Below, in pieces: positions 50,201 to 59,984 of a stretch of DNA of 64,000 bases. The DNA is from Hetaerina americana (lineage: Eukaryota; Arthropoda; Insecta; Odonata; Calopterygidae), in the NCBI GenBank assembly GCA_022747635.1, contig JAKTNV010000014.1, positions 12,989,110 to 13,053,109 on the forward strand, in the 5' to 3' direction. Both the position numbers and the translations under genes were made by a program. Within the stretch, counting starts at the first letter, position 1, and every line of letters starts with the position of its first letter. The notes under the pieces are model-generated. The model had not been told where the DNA came from. It did no database searches and saw only the letters and a program-made list of their open reading frames with translations.

Positions 50201-52581
50201 GACTCGTAATAACTTTGATATGGAGCGTAGCTATGTATGGGGCGGAAACGTGGTCATTGAAGCAGGAGGATAGACGTAGACTGGAAGCTTTTGAAATGTG
50301 GGTGTGGAGAAGAATGGAGAAGGTGAAATGGACAGAGAAGAAAACAAATGAGGAAGTACATGGTATGGTGGGCGAAGAGAGGGGTTTGTTGAGAGAAATC
50401 CTATGGAGGCAAGAAAAGTGGATGAAGGGGGTATTGACCGGCAGTGGGATGTTGAAGACTGATAGAGGGGAGAATGTTGGGCAAACGAGGAAAGGGAAGG
50501 AACAGGATAGGGATGTTGGACGGGATGAAGGGAGGAAGAAGGTACTCAGAGATGAAGAGGGACCTAATGTAGATGTTTTGCTAGAAGCCACAAAATATTT
50601 ATGTAGGAGCTGTGACCATCCGAAAACCTACCCTAACTGGTAGATTCCTTAATAATAATAAAAATTTATTTATGTTGACTGTTGTGCCATGTAATTCAGT
50701 TGCAATGTGGTCATAAACCTATTTTATGTCTAATGGACTAAAGTTATGGAAAAGAATAACCTCTTACCTGTTGTTTTTCTCTCAGAATGAAAGTCAAGGT
50801 AAAAGCTGGATTGAGTGAACACCATTGAGAAAAGCTGATCTATGTGCATGTTAAGATCTAAATTCACCACCTGGCGCCCATCATGTTGTGAGGTACATAT
50901 GCATTGTTTTGCATAACTTTTAGAAACTGTTGGACAAAGAAGCTTGATTAGTTTAAATGCAGGCTGAAAACATTCACAATATTCATATTAAAATTTTATC
51001 TTTGGCATTTCCAGAGTCAGGGAATTCAGTTTTCCGTATTCAAATCCTTTGTTAAGTATACTATTAAATTGATGTAAGATAATATTAGTTATAGACAATC
51101 ATATATGTATTTCATTTTTCAAGGTTTTTTACTAATTATGATTGAGCATGATGCTAAAATATGAAACTAGTTAAACAATTGAACTTAAGTATTAATTTTT
51201 AAGTTCAGCAATACCAAATTTAACAGTAATTAGATTAGACATTCATTTAAAGTCACGAATTTCAGGAAAAGTTGTGATACTCACCAGTTTTTATCACTGG
51301 ATCTGATTCCGATTCTGAGGCCTTACTGTCTTCTTCTTTTGATAAATCCTCCCTTGAAGTTGATATGTATGGTGGAATATGGTTGCAACTTCCTTTTAGA
51401 TTATGAATACCCTACAAAGATATGATGTTTTTAATCATTTTAATGCCAATCGAAGAGAAGTGCCTCCTGGGTAAGAATAGAAATGTATTTATCCTGATGT
51501 TGGGAATTGACAAACTAACAAGACTTGCTGACATGGTTACTGAGGGGCAATTCCTCAGTTAATGCAATGGATATGAAATTCATACTTTATAGTGCGTAGC
51601 TGTAGCAAGCTATGATTTGGCTATGCTTGGGCCTCCATGAAACCCTGTGGTTATGGGGGCAAATGTGGCATTTTGGTGCTATCTGCCGCAGTATACTTAA
51701 TGAAAAATAATTTATGCCTACCTATCATTTAAATATCTGCGTGCCCATGGGAATCTGGTGGGTGTGGTAGCTTGGGCACTAGCTTCCCACCCCAGGGCTG
51801 AATCCCAGAGGGGGCCAATTCCTGAGTGCCATGTAGAAAGCATTTCAAGTACAGCGCACCAATAACTGTTAAAGGGTACATTAAATAGTTGACCGATTGG
51901 TGCCTTTTATTGAAAGTAGACTAATGCCAATGTCAGGTTTCTATCCACTATTCTCCCATATTTATATGGTATTTTTTTTCTTCTACTGATGAAGGAGCTA
52001 CCCCCAAGACAGAAATATTCCTCTGGTGGTATGTTTTGGGATAAGGAGGTGGCCATTTCATCATGTAAAGGAGCCTTCTGTAATTCTTGATATTATACTA
52101 TTATATTAGCACTTGAACTGATAATAAACCTTTGTACCACCCATCTAATTATGGCTGTATGTTATTCATTGTTTTTCTCCCCATTAGTTTTTGACTAAAT
52201 ATACCTCTGGAATCGTTTTTACCATTTAGTATTTTCTATGGCCCAGACAAGAAATTAGTTTTGGACAAAATTACTATTACCTATGCTACAATTAATGGTA
52301 GAATGGAAATTTATATAGTATAGTGTATAGTGGCTGTGAACTTAATAGCAGCAGAAATTTATATTGTAGTTGAATGTCAAACTAAAGTCAAGGTCAGTTA
52401 TACTCACATCTTCCTTAAATGTCTCTTGTTTGACACTATGTGATGATCTCTTATGTGCATGGTCCAATACATTTCCTTCGTTAGCACTGTTATCTTGGGT
52501 GTCATCTATTATGTCCTTTACTTCTTCATTTCTCTCCTCTCTACCCACTGCGTATGCCATCCCATGTTCTTGTGTATCCAT
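35268..52581 (-). CDS. GRAMD1: GRAMD1/Aster-like protein with VASt domain and membrane anchor, no GRAM domain seen
   Basis: Eight exons on the minus strand: 52581-52408, 51411-51285, 50926-50768, 47673-47552, 44280-43998, 41585-41346, 39025-38860, 35403-35268. All GT/AG borders and phases agree, giving 468 residues. Residues 1-100 are an acidic, probably disordered linker. Residues ~110-310 match the VASt domain: HIDQLFSMVFTQSSFYLDF, DIVQTPWEDD, IGPKTSRVTE, SKPGQLYSMD, KSLWAPVKALIDKNSW, with an insertion of about 25 residues before LMFTCNF. A basic RRRK patch follows, then one hydrophobic helix (~379-400, MLLLITIASFALLNAF) and a short tail ending EVGNL. Aster proteins are ER-anchored and move cholesterol from the plasma membrane through the VASt cavity; the GRAM domain normally binds the plasma membrane. 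Here it is absent. Upstream, ggttag before the ATG could be an acceptor, so exon 1 may be internal and the GRAM exons may lie outside the window. Confidence 0.85.
35700..35860 (+). mobile_element. tRNA-like SINE (probable), private to left copy
   Basis: gttgcaggggtaacgtcctcact followed by gggctcaatactc has tRNA-like box spacing. The corresponding place in the right duplicate copy (about 60,545) lacks both this and the adjoining RTE element. Confidence 0.4.
35878..38305 (-). mobile_element. RTE-type LINE, copy 1, 5'-truncated and internally deleted
   Basis: On the minus strand the order is endonuclease end (37,883-38,260: VMGDWNAMVG and SDHNLVV), linker, reverse transcriptase (36,670-37,197: FIDFKKAFDRVNW), then ADDQALVCQ, YLGS and the C-terminal WRRME block to 35,978. 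The segment between VRVGNGES and the FADD box is missing about 150 bases, which removes the GVRQGCPLS motif seen in copy 2, and there are several frameshifts. The 3' end has a TAA-type run (35,878-35,890). It sits in the last GRAMD1-like intron and is absent from the right duplicate, so it inserted after the duplication. Confidence 0.85.
39026..41345 (-). other. GRAMD1-like intron 6
   Basis: AT-rich sequence with no recognised gene. Its part nearest the membrane-anchor exon (to about 39,520) is matched in the right duplicate copy. Confidence 0.55.
42640..43510 (+). mobile_element. Penelope-like element, 5'-truncated, GIY-YIG endonuclease end
   Basis: The open frame 42,576-43,346 contains, from about 42,650, the C-terminal region of a Penelope-like polyprotein: ATNNGFNPKLVDTLLRKK, then SGIYKLKCEDCNSVYVGQTG, the GIY...YVG signature of the GIY-YIG nuclease, and RVKEHAR, with LEIRRHLVNP further on. 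The RT domain is lost. The 3' non-coding part has a hammerhead-like core: GTAC (43383-43386), CTGATGA (43387-43393), GAAA (43408-43411), CGCG, TT, GTAC (43418-43421). It lies antisense in a GRAMD1-like intron. The frame is intact for this part, so the copy is not very old. Confidence 0.85.
43685..43800. repeat. Short inverted repeat
   Basis: aatggacccagtgactgag (near 43,684) and ctcagtcactgggtccatt (near 43,781) form 19-bp arms about 80 bases apart inside an intron. Their origin is unknown. Confidence 0.6.
44281..47551 (-). other. GRAMD1-like intron 4
   Basis: 3.27 kb with the mariner derivative at 46,126-46,675 and a faint SINE-like stretch at 46,795-46,925. Otherwise nothing was recognised. 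Confidence 0.55.
46126..46675 (-). mobile_element. Second-family mariner deletion derivative (550 bp)
   Basis: Bounded by TA (46124-46125, 46676-46677), with 27-bp terminal inverted repeats differing at one base (cagggttcgtcctgaaaat versus cagggttcgtccggaaaat). The minus strand encodes a transposase N-terminal HTH (46,282-46,476: MPKFLEQRYSIKFAIKLGKS ... AMSRNMIFRWHKMFVEGREEV), and then, after a junction, the C-terminal tail (EWERRWNMCIDSQGSYFEE). The catalytic core is gone. Ends and protein differ from the 6030-6782 family. The body is GC- and CpG-rich against an AT-rich intron. Confidence 0.85.
48493..50660 (+). mobile_element. RTE-type LINE, copy 2
   Basis: Same family as the element at 35,878-38,305, opposite orientation. 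The endonuclease is lost; homology starts at gtccgtttcaaaaagataag. Pieces: 48,829-49,074 (ends at a TGA where copy 1 has CGA, a CpG-decay type change), 49,305-49,802 (RT with FIDFKKAFDRVNW), then a frameshift near 49,690 into 49,693-50,643 (GVRQGCPLS, FADDQALVCQ, YLGSILDQHG, WRRMEK). It ends in a TAA run about 110 bases from a GRAMD1-like exon. Several frameshifts make it inactive. Confidence 0.88.
51745..51990 (+). mobile_element. tRNA-derived SINE, family B, diverged
   Basis: gggcactagcttcccacccc, then a B-box-like ggctgaatccc, then ttggtgccttttattgaaag follow the order of the copy at 54,563-54,870 with many changes. It lies in the first GRAMD1-like intron. Confidence 0.55.
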
Positions 52582-52619
52582 TTTCAATGACTGATCTAAC
52601 CGAATTCAATGCGTTCGTT

Positions 52620-53000
52620 GTAATATTACACCAATGATTTGTATGAAAATTTGTATGATATAAATAATAATTGTGTCTCTTAAGGCTCACCGGATGAATC
52701 CGATTTTAAAGTGAAGGAAGTTAACTTAATGTCCCATAATCATGATCTCTGATCTCTTTTATGCCCGCGCAAAAACTCGTGCGATATTCTCCCCTAACCT
52801 GTCGATAATACTATTTAGAAAAAGCAAGATAGCTGTGTTTTTGGGAAGAGTAAGCATTTGAAAGAAGATAAGATTCTCTTCTTATCGCTCTCCAGCGCAG
52901 GAAGTAATTTTTATAGTGCAAGTAGATATATTAGTCGCTACGGTAGCGGCACAGAGGGCCGACAGAAGTGGAGACGGAAGGCGATCGGGATAACTAAGTG
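52620..53000 (-). promoter_or_regulatory. Possible promoter / 5' exon region of the GRAMD1-like gene
   Basis: A stretch with more CG dinucleotides than its surroundings (gtcgctacggtagcggcac, 52,934 on) begins about 350 bases before the ATG at 52581. This fits a local start of transcription but does not prove it. The alternative is that the ATG exon is internal. Confidence 0.3.
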
Positions 53001-54560
53001 ATTACTCGTATTAGACGTGAACCTTATTTTTTGTCCGTTTCAAATTCATGAGGAAATACTGCGCCCGGTACATGGATTTAAATGACAATCGATAAAGTAA
53101 TAATAGTGGAGAAATCGCGAGGTCGCATTTGAACAAAGTTGCAATGTCTTCTGGAGACTCCGATGTGCTCATCATTTCAAAACGAGAATAAAACTTCGTC
53201 AAAGTGACCTTCAAAACAGCAATATAAAGCAAGTTTTTTCTTTCTTTGTTCATTATCTCATGATAAGCAACATTTCGCTGGTGGCGTTATTTGGATAACT
53301 CAATTCAATTATTCGATTTTCCTAACAAAAGACAACCTGGCACCCCACACTACGACTAAATCTTCGATCACTCCATTCTTTTCAACATGCCTAATCTATT
53401 CCTATTAATCCTGTAATGTTCTCCCATCTATTAGTCTTCTCAAATCGCTTAAGAGGAGTTGCCACATCTGTAACACCTGCGGAGTCAATCCCAAGTCCTT
53501 GGCCCAAAGGCTTGCGATATCCCACAGCTGCGGAATGAAGTCTTGATTCTTAAAGCATGTCAGACGATGATAGTTTGAGGTTAAAGATCGGATCTGCCCA
53601 AGCCCTCCAGCGTCGGCCAACGGTCGTTTTCTGCATTCGCACCATTCGTGAGACTTCAGCTACAAGTCTTGTGACTCAAGTCTACAGACCAATTATAGAA
53701 CGACCTTAAATGATGAAGTATTACCTACGAAGTGCTAATGCTGAATTAAATAGGGGTGTCTAAGTCGCTGGCCAAATTCATAGAGTATCTAGATGCGCGA
53801 TATTTTGAAGTAACATTATGTAATGATTACATACTCTTCAGAACTAATAATCATGAATTCTCTTCCATACGTTAATTTGAAACTTGTCGGATCACCTTTT
53901 ATCTCAATGACTCTCAATTAAGAAATAGAGCACGCTTCAATGCATGCCTACCGTCTGGAATTTTGACGGATAACATTTAAAATTCATAAAAACGAACATG
54001 GACTCCATACTCCCGACGCGGTATTACTAGGGAGCAAAGCTTATGCATCTCGCATAACAACCATTCTTGCTTTATTTGAAAGATTCGATCTAAATATGTC
54101 ACCAACTGACTACTAAGTATCCTCACATGTTATCCATTTGTGTATCCATAATTCCAGGTACGCATTCCTTTAGCTGTCTGATTTTTCAAAATACTGCCAA
54201 CTATCACGAGGATCACCAAGCTGAATATTTCACAAATTTTTGAAGACATTTTCCTAAGATAATTATTTCAATTCGACTTACAGCAACCAGATCATCAGCT
54301 ATGCCCTGAAGTAACTAATTAAAACACATCGAGGCCCAGTTTAATAATGTCTCATTGAACTGAAAATTAAACTCCAGTTGAGGTCAAAACTCAGTTTAGT
54401 GACCACTATTATAAAAACCACCATTAACCTGCTCAGTAACTGACTGATAGTGTTACTACTATTACAATGTTTATATCCATTCATCAGCAATCTTATTAGC
54501 TTATAAAATCAGATTTTTGGGCAATCTCCACTCAAAAGCTTTTGAACTAAACTTAAACTT
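53001..54560. other. Intergenic, nothing recognised
   Basis: No GRAM-domain exon was found on the minus strand here. A 71-codon minus frame at 53,405-53,620 (RSLTSNYHRLTCFKNQDFIP) has a coding look but no known relation. Confidence 0.4.
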
Positions 54561-54562
54561 TT

Positions 54563-54870
54563 TACAAGATGGTGCAGGGGCTAATGTACTGGTTTCCCAC
54601 CCAGAGGGCCCGGGTTCAAATCCCGGCGGTGTTGAATATTTTCAGAGGTATCTCGATCCCTACTTGAGGTGCTTTATGGAGGGCACTTTGAGTTAGTACG
54701 CCATCCGTCAGATGGGACGTTAAGCTGCGGACCCCTTGGCGCCTTTTGTAAAGAGTAGGCTATTGCCGACGCCGGGTTTCTCTCCACCCTTCATCCTTTC
54801 CTGTCCATCCCCTATGGCGCAAAGACCTCAGCTGTAGGTCGCCTCCCCTAAATACTACTAATAGGGTTCG
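54563..54870 (+). mobile_element. tRNA-derived SINE, family B, best copy
   Basis: The head has gatggtgcaggggctaatg (A-box region) and gcccgggttcaaatcccgg (B box, good consensus). The body runs through ttgccgacgccgggtttctc. Its 3' end meets a G-rich stretch (54,870-55,020) that matches part of the Penelope-derived insertion at 56,153-56,639. Confidence 0.75.
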
Positions 54871-55020
54871 GTGAGAGAGGGGGAAGGAGAAGGGAAAGGA
54901 GGGGGAAAAGGTGGGGTTGTGATTGGCGTAGATGGGAAAGAGGAAAGGGGTATTAAGCATCAGGAAAGGTGATTGGTGGGTTTACAGTAGGGGGGGTGGG
55001 GTAGGTGGGTCTTTCCGTAC
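54870..55020. mobile_element. Penelope-derived G-rich fragment
   Basis: gtggggttgtgattggcgta and taagcatcaggaaaggtgat are shared with the left arm of the foldback at 56,153-56,639. It lies directly left of the duplication border. Confidence 0.55.
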
Positions 55021-55046
55021 AGGAAAGGGATATAATTGAATACAGC

Positions 55047-55637
55047 AAACTGTTCTTTAACTCTGCATATATTCAATTTCCTTCATTCCATCCAGCATTG
55101 TCTAACATCCGACCCTCTATCACTGCCTTCCACATTCCATCGCTATTCAAAATTCTCTACATCCACGTTTTCAGCCTCCTTTGGATCTCTCCCAACAACC
55201 CTCTCTTCTCTTTCCCACCATGCCTGATAACTCTTCATTTGATTTTATGTCCATCAATTTATATCTTTTCCATCCTTCTCCACACTCACATTTCAAAAGC
55301 CTCCAATTCATGCATATCATATTGCTTCAATGACCATGTTTCATAGATGTACAAAACTATGCTCCATGCTAAAGTTTCCACATGATTTTTCTTAACCTCC
55401 CTGTTGTCAATTTCCTCCTTGTGAAAGCTTTATTGCTCAATAGGATTCTACTTCTTTTATCCCTATTGCAGCGACCATCTTTGTCCAAGACTTTTCCTAG
55501 ATATGTAAATTGTTCCATCTACTATAGTTTTTGCTCTCCTGTTTTAATATTTTAAGCTGTCCTCTTTCTCGAAAATTGATAACCTTTTATTTTACTTACA
55601 TTGATCCAATAGGTATCACAGTGATTTCATAAATCGC
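55047..55637 (-). pseudogene. Old RTE-like LINE 3' fragment (right duplicate copy)
   Basis: Counterpart of 27,923-28,517, with the same decayed C-terminal LINE fragments on the minus strand. Confidence 0.65.
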
Positions 55638-56152
55638 TGTATTGTTGATAAAAAGAGTCTCAATTGACTGGAATGCCAAACAAATCTTATCTCACAAAAC
55701 TGCATCTAAATTTGGAATCAGAGAAGGCAACCTCTGTAAATTGTTTCAATTAAGTCAATTGTAGAAATAAAATTTTGTTTACCTGGTGGGTGATGAATAT
55801 ACATATTGCTTCATGCATAAAAACTTCTCATAAAATGCACACCATTAATTTGGGATTGGATAGGTGGCTTCTGAAAGAAGATGCACAAAAGACAGTTGTA
55901 TACACAAAGTGTCATCTACTCAGTATTCTGATTGTCAATTTTTTCATCAAAAAATATGTAGGTATATAAGTGTTACTTCACGGGCACACTTAATTGGGAT
56001 TGATGGCTGCTATTCAATATGAAATTTTCCAAGTGCAAACTCAATCACCCCCTAATAAGGTCAACAGACCCAACACTTGATGAGGACAATTTTATGTTGG
56101 ACTGGATATCTTTTTTCCAAAGATTTTAATTCAAATGGAAAGGAAAATTGTT

Positions 56153-56639
56153 CAATCGTTCCTGGCTCAATTTTGTGGAAATTCATGTTTATTAAGTGAT
56201 GAATACAATGTATATTTCCACTGTGCTTATTCACGTACAACTAGTTTTTAATGCTCAAGTGTCATCATCAGGTACAAATTAATCAAGTTGCAGTCCATTT
56301 ATATACCATTCATGAGGGAGTGGAGGGGTGGGTGAGAGAGGGGGGAGAAGGAGGGGAAAGAAAGTGGGGTTGTGATTGGCGTTGATGGGGAGGGGGGAGA
56401 GGGGTGTTAAGCATCAGGAAAGGTAAGGCGTCAGGAAAGGAAATCACCGCCAATCGCAACCCCACTTTCTTTCCCCTCCTTCTCCCCCCTCTCTCATCCA
56501 CCCCGCCACTCCCTCATGAATGGTATATAAATGGACTGCGACTTGATTAATTTGTACCTGATGATGATGCTTGAGCGTTCAAACTAGTTGTATGTGAATA
56601 AAGGACAGTGAACAGATACATTGTATTCTTCATTAAGTA
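56153..56639. mobile_element. Penelope-like head-to-head foldback, two hammerhead-like cores
   Basis: A 487-bp insertion between direct repeats ggaaaattgtt (56142-56152, 56640-56650). The two halves are long inverted copies, sharing gcagtccatttatataccat and its complement. Each has a core: minus strand GTAC, CTGATGA (56265-56271), CTAG (56241-56244), TT, GTAC (56235-56238), with GAAA changed to AAAA; plus strand GTAC, CTGATGA (56558-56564), CAAA, CTAG (56584-56587), TT. The left duplicate copy has the uninterrupted site near 30,000, which shows this is an insertion. Confidence 0.8.
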
Positions 56640-57452
56640 GGAAAATTGTTTTCTCCCAATATAAATTTAACTGCTGTGCCAATTAGTGGCAGTGAAATTA
56701 CTTGCCTGCAGTGTAGGAAACTTGAGGACATGCCTTTTCACATTTTTTAGATGTGCGATGTTTGATGAATGTTTATGCCTCTGATAGTTTTCCAGGTACA
56801 ATGTCACAAGGTCATTGACAGTGTCCTAATTGTCATTGTGGCTAATGTCTTGCTTGAAATTATGATGAAAAAAATGAAATTTTAACGGCCATAAAAAATT
56901 GGTGTAATGCTAACATTTTACATTTAAAGACTTTGTAGTGTGGGTTAACTGAAATTTGAACTACCCAGGATAAGCATTTGCCTTTTATACTTAATGAGGA
57001 AGAATTTACTATGCCTAGGTTTCATTGATTTCAAAAATTTAAATATGTTTTTTTAGATCAATGATCCACAATTCTTCTTGGTTTGTCAGAAACTAAGAGA
57101 GTTCAATTTTTATTAAATAATTTACAGAGAAGAGGGATGTTACCACATCTTCTCCCCTTGGGTTCTAATGATTTGAATCAATGCTAGGAAAAATCATTGG
57201 CAAGCATAGTACCTTAAAAGTCCATCTTATTTATCTCAAAAAATTGGAAACTCTTCCTCATCTATGCATGTACTTGGCGTTGCATGAAAATATTGTTACA
57301 TAATTTAGGAATCTAAACTTTACATGACATAATTAATGAAGCATTTATTATTTAAGACATTTATATCCATGCAAATTGTACAGTCATCTAATGAGTTTTC
57401 CCATTTAAAATATCATTAACAAAGTTTTTGATTGTATGAAACTTCTCCTTAA

Positions 57453-57453
57453 T

Positions 57454-57524
<71 letters not shown>
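57453..57524. repeat. (AT)n microsatellite
   Basis: About 35 AT units with one interruption (acat). The left duplicate copy has only a short AT-rich stretch here, so it expanded after duplication. Confidence 0.95.
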
Positions 57525-57526
<2 letters not shown>

Positions 57527-58879
57527 TATGTTCTGGTGATGATTTCTTAGAAGGTGACAGAGCCAGTATCATAAATTGCAGCTGTTGATAACCTTATACT
57601 CGTCCTTTCGGAGGAACTATTAGACCTGGAAAGTGTAGTTAAGGCGGGAACATGCAATGGAGTCTAACAGAAGTGGAAATAACCCACCACTAATAAATAT
57701 GTATTTAAATTCTTTGCTGTCTTACTCATGGTTTGAGCTACCATAAGAAATTAGTGTAATATATATATAATGACAGCATAGATAATGATTATAGTGCAGT
57801 AAGTCTCTAGTTTTCTGCTAAACAAATGAAGTCAGTTGTTTTTGCTTTACAATATCCCAGGTACCCATTATATACAGGTGGTTCACTTCAAATATGTCAT
57901 AGGAATCATAGGGGCCAAAATCACTAAAGTTCACTCATCAACCATGATGAGTACAGAACTAAAGCCCTTGGGCACTCAGGCGATTAAGATGCTTGGCTGT
58001 TCCTCTTGAAAATTGTTAAATTAGGAGAGAATGTATGTCGTATGGAAATGTTAAGTAACCGGCATAATGACAATTAACTACTTTTTATGTCAAAAAATTA
58101 TTATCATATTAAGGTCATGTATCTGCTTAATTCAAAAATTTTCAAACGATCTATGTATTAACATTTATTATAATGGTTCAAAGTTATAATTTCTGAGTTA
58201 CAGGTGTGGAATATAAATTAGATTGAAAGCAATAATTTATGCATTTACTTATTTTAACATTTATATCCCATGGTTCTTTAAAACATATTTGAATTCAAAA
58301 TAGTTATTGCTTAGCTGTCTTGAATTGCCTTTAAAGGTCTGTATTTTATTGCAAAATGATTGTGCAATTCCAATGAACAATGTTTAAGTTTCGTTTAAAA
58401 ATATTATCTCTCAAGAAATTTCTTAATGTTGTGTATCACTTTTCTTAATGAACAATATTATCATATAAATGTAATAATATTTTTAATCTTGATTGTGTAC
58501 TAAGGGTATTTTAGTATTTTTGGCACAGCACTTCAGTTCATGGGTAGCATTTATTTTTTATTGCCTTCATAACACATTTAATAATTATAACATTATATAT
58601 AATATATATATACACACACATATATGTAAAGTTATTTTTTGAATTAACTTCCATTTGTTGACGAAGAATGTGCGGTTTTCTGTAATGAAGCAATCATTAC
58701 TCTATGCTTCGTTTCCATAGGTATCTTTTTTGTTAAATTTTTCAGAAGAACTTCTATCTGCAATAGAATAAGTAATAATCATTGAATGATTAATAAGTTT
58801 TTCATGACATTCACAGATTGTTGTTTGACATGCATAATTCTGTGTTAAATCATATTTCAAGCCAAATTTGAGTTGCAAA

Positions 58880-59286
58880 CGACCGGATATTGAGGGATCT
58901 GGGTTCGAGTCCCAGTCAAGGCGAATGATTTTTACGCTCTGAAATTGTTGCATTGAAATGCACATTAGCGGATGACTCCGTTAAAGTTACTGTTGCGGCA
59001 TCTCCCGCAGTTTCTTTGGAATTTGTCAAAGGGAAAACACCATACGTGTTTAAAGTTGGCTTTAACCTCGTGGACAGTGGCGCCTCGCGCACGACTACAA
59101 ATGCATGTGACATTGTATGTACGGTATTTCGTCATAACATCTAGTTCCTTTAAAAGCCCCAAAATTTCAGAGTTTAAGAGGACGCCTCGGTAGCTTAAGT
59201 GGCTAAAGCACTCGACCGGATATTGAGGGATCTGGGTTCGAGTCCCAGTCAAGGCGAATGATTTTTACACTCTGAAATTGTTGCAT
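58880..59286. mobile_element. Insertion with 75-bp terminal direct repeats and tRNA-like sequence
   Basis: The direct repeat (58880-58954 and 59213-59287, one difference in 75) starts cgaccggatattgaggg, in the anticodon arm of a tRNA-like sequence, and ends gaaattgttgcatt. The period is 333 bp, so the insert is 1.2 units of a tandem repeat. The left duplicate copy near 34,860 runs straight from gctgcaaa to ttttcaactttc without it. Confidence 0.8.
59184..59255 (+). other. tRNA-like sequence (SINE-type, probably not a tRNA gene)
   Basis: 72 bases fold as a full cloverleaf: acceptor gcctcgg with tcaaggc (one mismatch), D stem gctt/aagc, anticodon stem ctcga/ttgag, T stem ctggg/cccag. The A box (tagcttaagtgg) and B box (ggttcgagtcc) match RNA polymerase III consensus. 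The anticodon loop (ccggata) lacks the invariant T33 and would give GGA without the long serine variable arm, so a working tRNA is unlikely. Confidence 0.6.
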
Positions 59287-59984
59287 TTTTCAACTTTCTT
59301 GATGTTTAGTTTTAATATAGACTACATTTGACTACACCAAAAAATGATTTAGCACATGCTGTCTTTATACTATTATTTTTTAAACCTGCAAGTATTTATC
59401 TAGTTTCCCGCATAAAATCTTTTGTCTGAGAAAAGGAATGATGTGCTGTTGCAACTCTGGAAGAGCAGTGTATTTTAGATGTACTTAATTTTAAGCAAAA
59501 ATCAATAATTCTTTTCTCTCATTCCTCTTAAAAAAAGTGTTGATTTTGCAACAGTTAAAATTTGATTTTTAGATAAAGGCATTTGCGACTGTAATATTTT
59601 TATCCGAATGTCTTTCGTATTTACCCATTTGTTTTAAAGTTCATTTAAATGACTTTTCTGTTGGATGAAATTCAAATCGTAGTTTTAAGAGGACTAATCA
59701 CAAACTGTCAATACCACGTCAAGGGCTAAATTCAGCTTGAGTTTGTGAAGAATATACTGGCCGATTTCAAATATTTAGCTGGGAAAACATTGTTTATTTT
59801 GATTTTCTCAATGGAAAGTTGTTGTTTTAATTTTACTTTTCAGAAAGTTAAAAATGTTGCTGCTCTAGTCTCCTTGCAAGTTTTTGAAACAAAAACACTC
59901 AATTTTGAATTTTTCTATGGAACAGTATTTGAAAGTGTATATGCAGCTCAGTTGATTAAATTAGATTCAGAGTTGATCAGCTTG

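Noticed and set aside
53011..53253. 80-codon minus frame as a GRAM-domain exon
   Set aside because: It was checked for GRAM landmarks and shows none; it may be chance or 5' non-coding sequence.
59184..59255. A functional tRNA gene
   Set aside because: The cloverleaf and pol III boxes are good, but the anticodon loop lacks T33, the acceptor stem has a mismatch, and the sequence is part of a repeat; a SINE-type origin is more likely.
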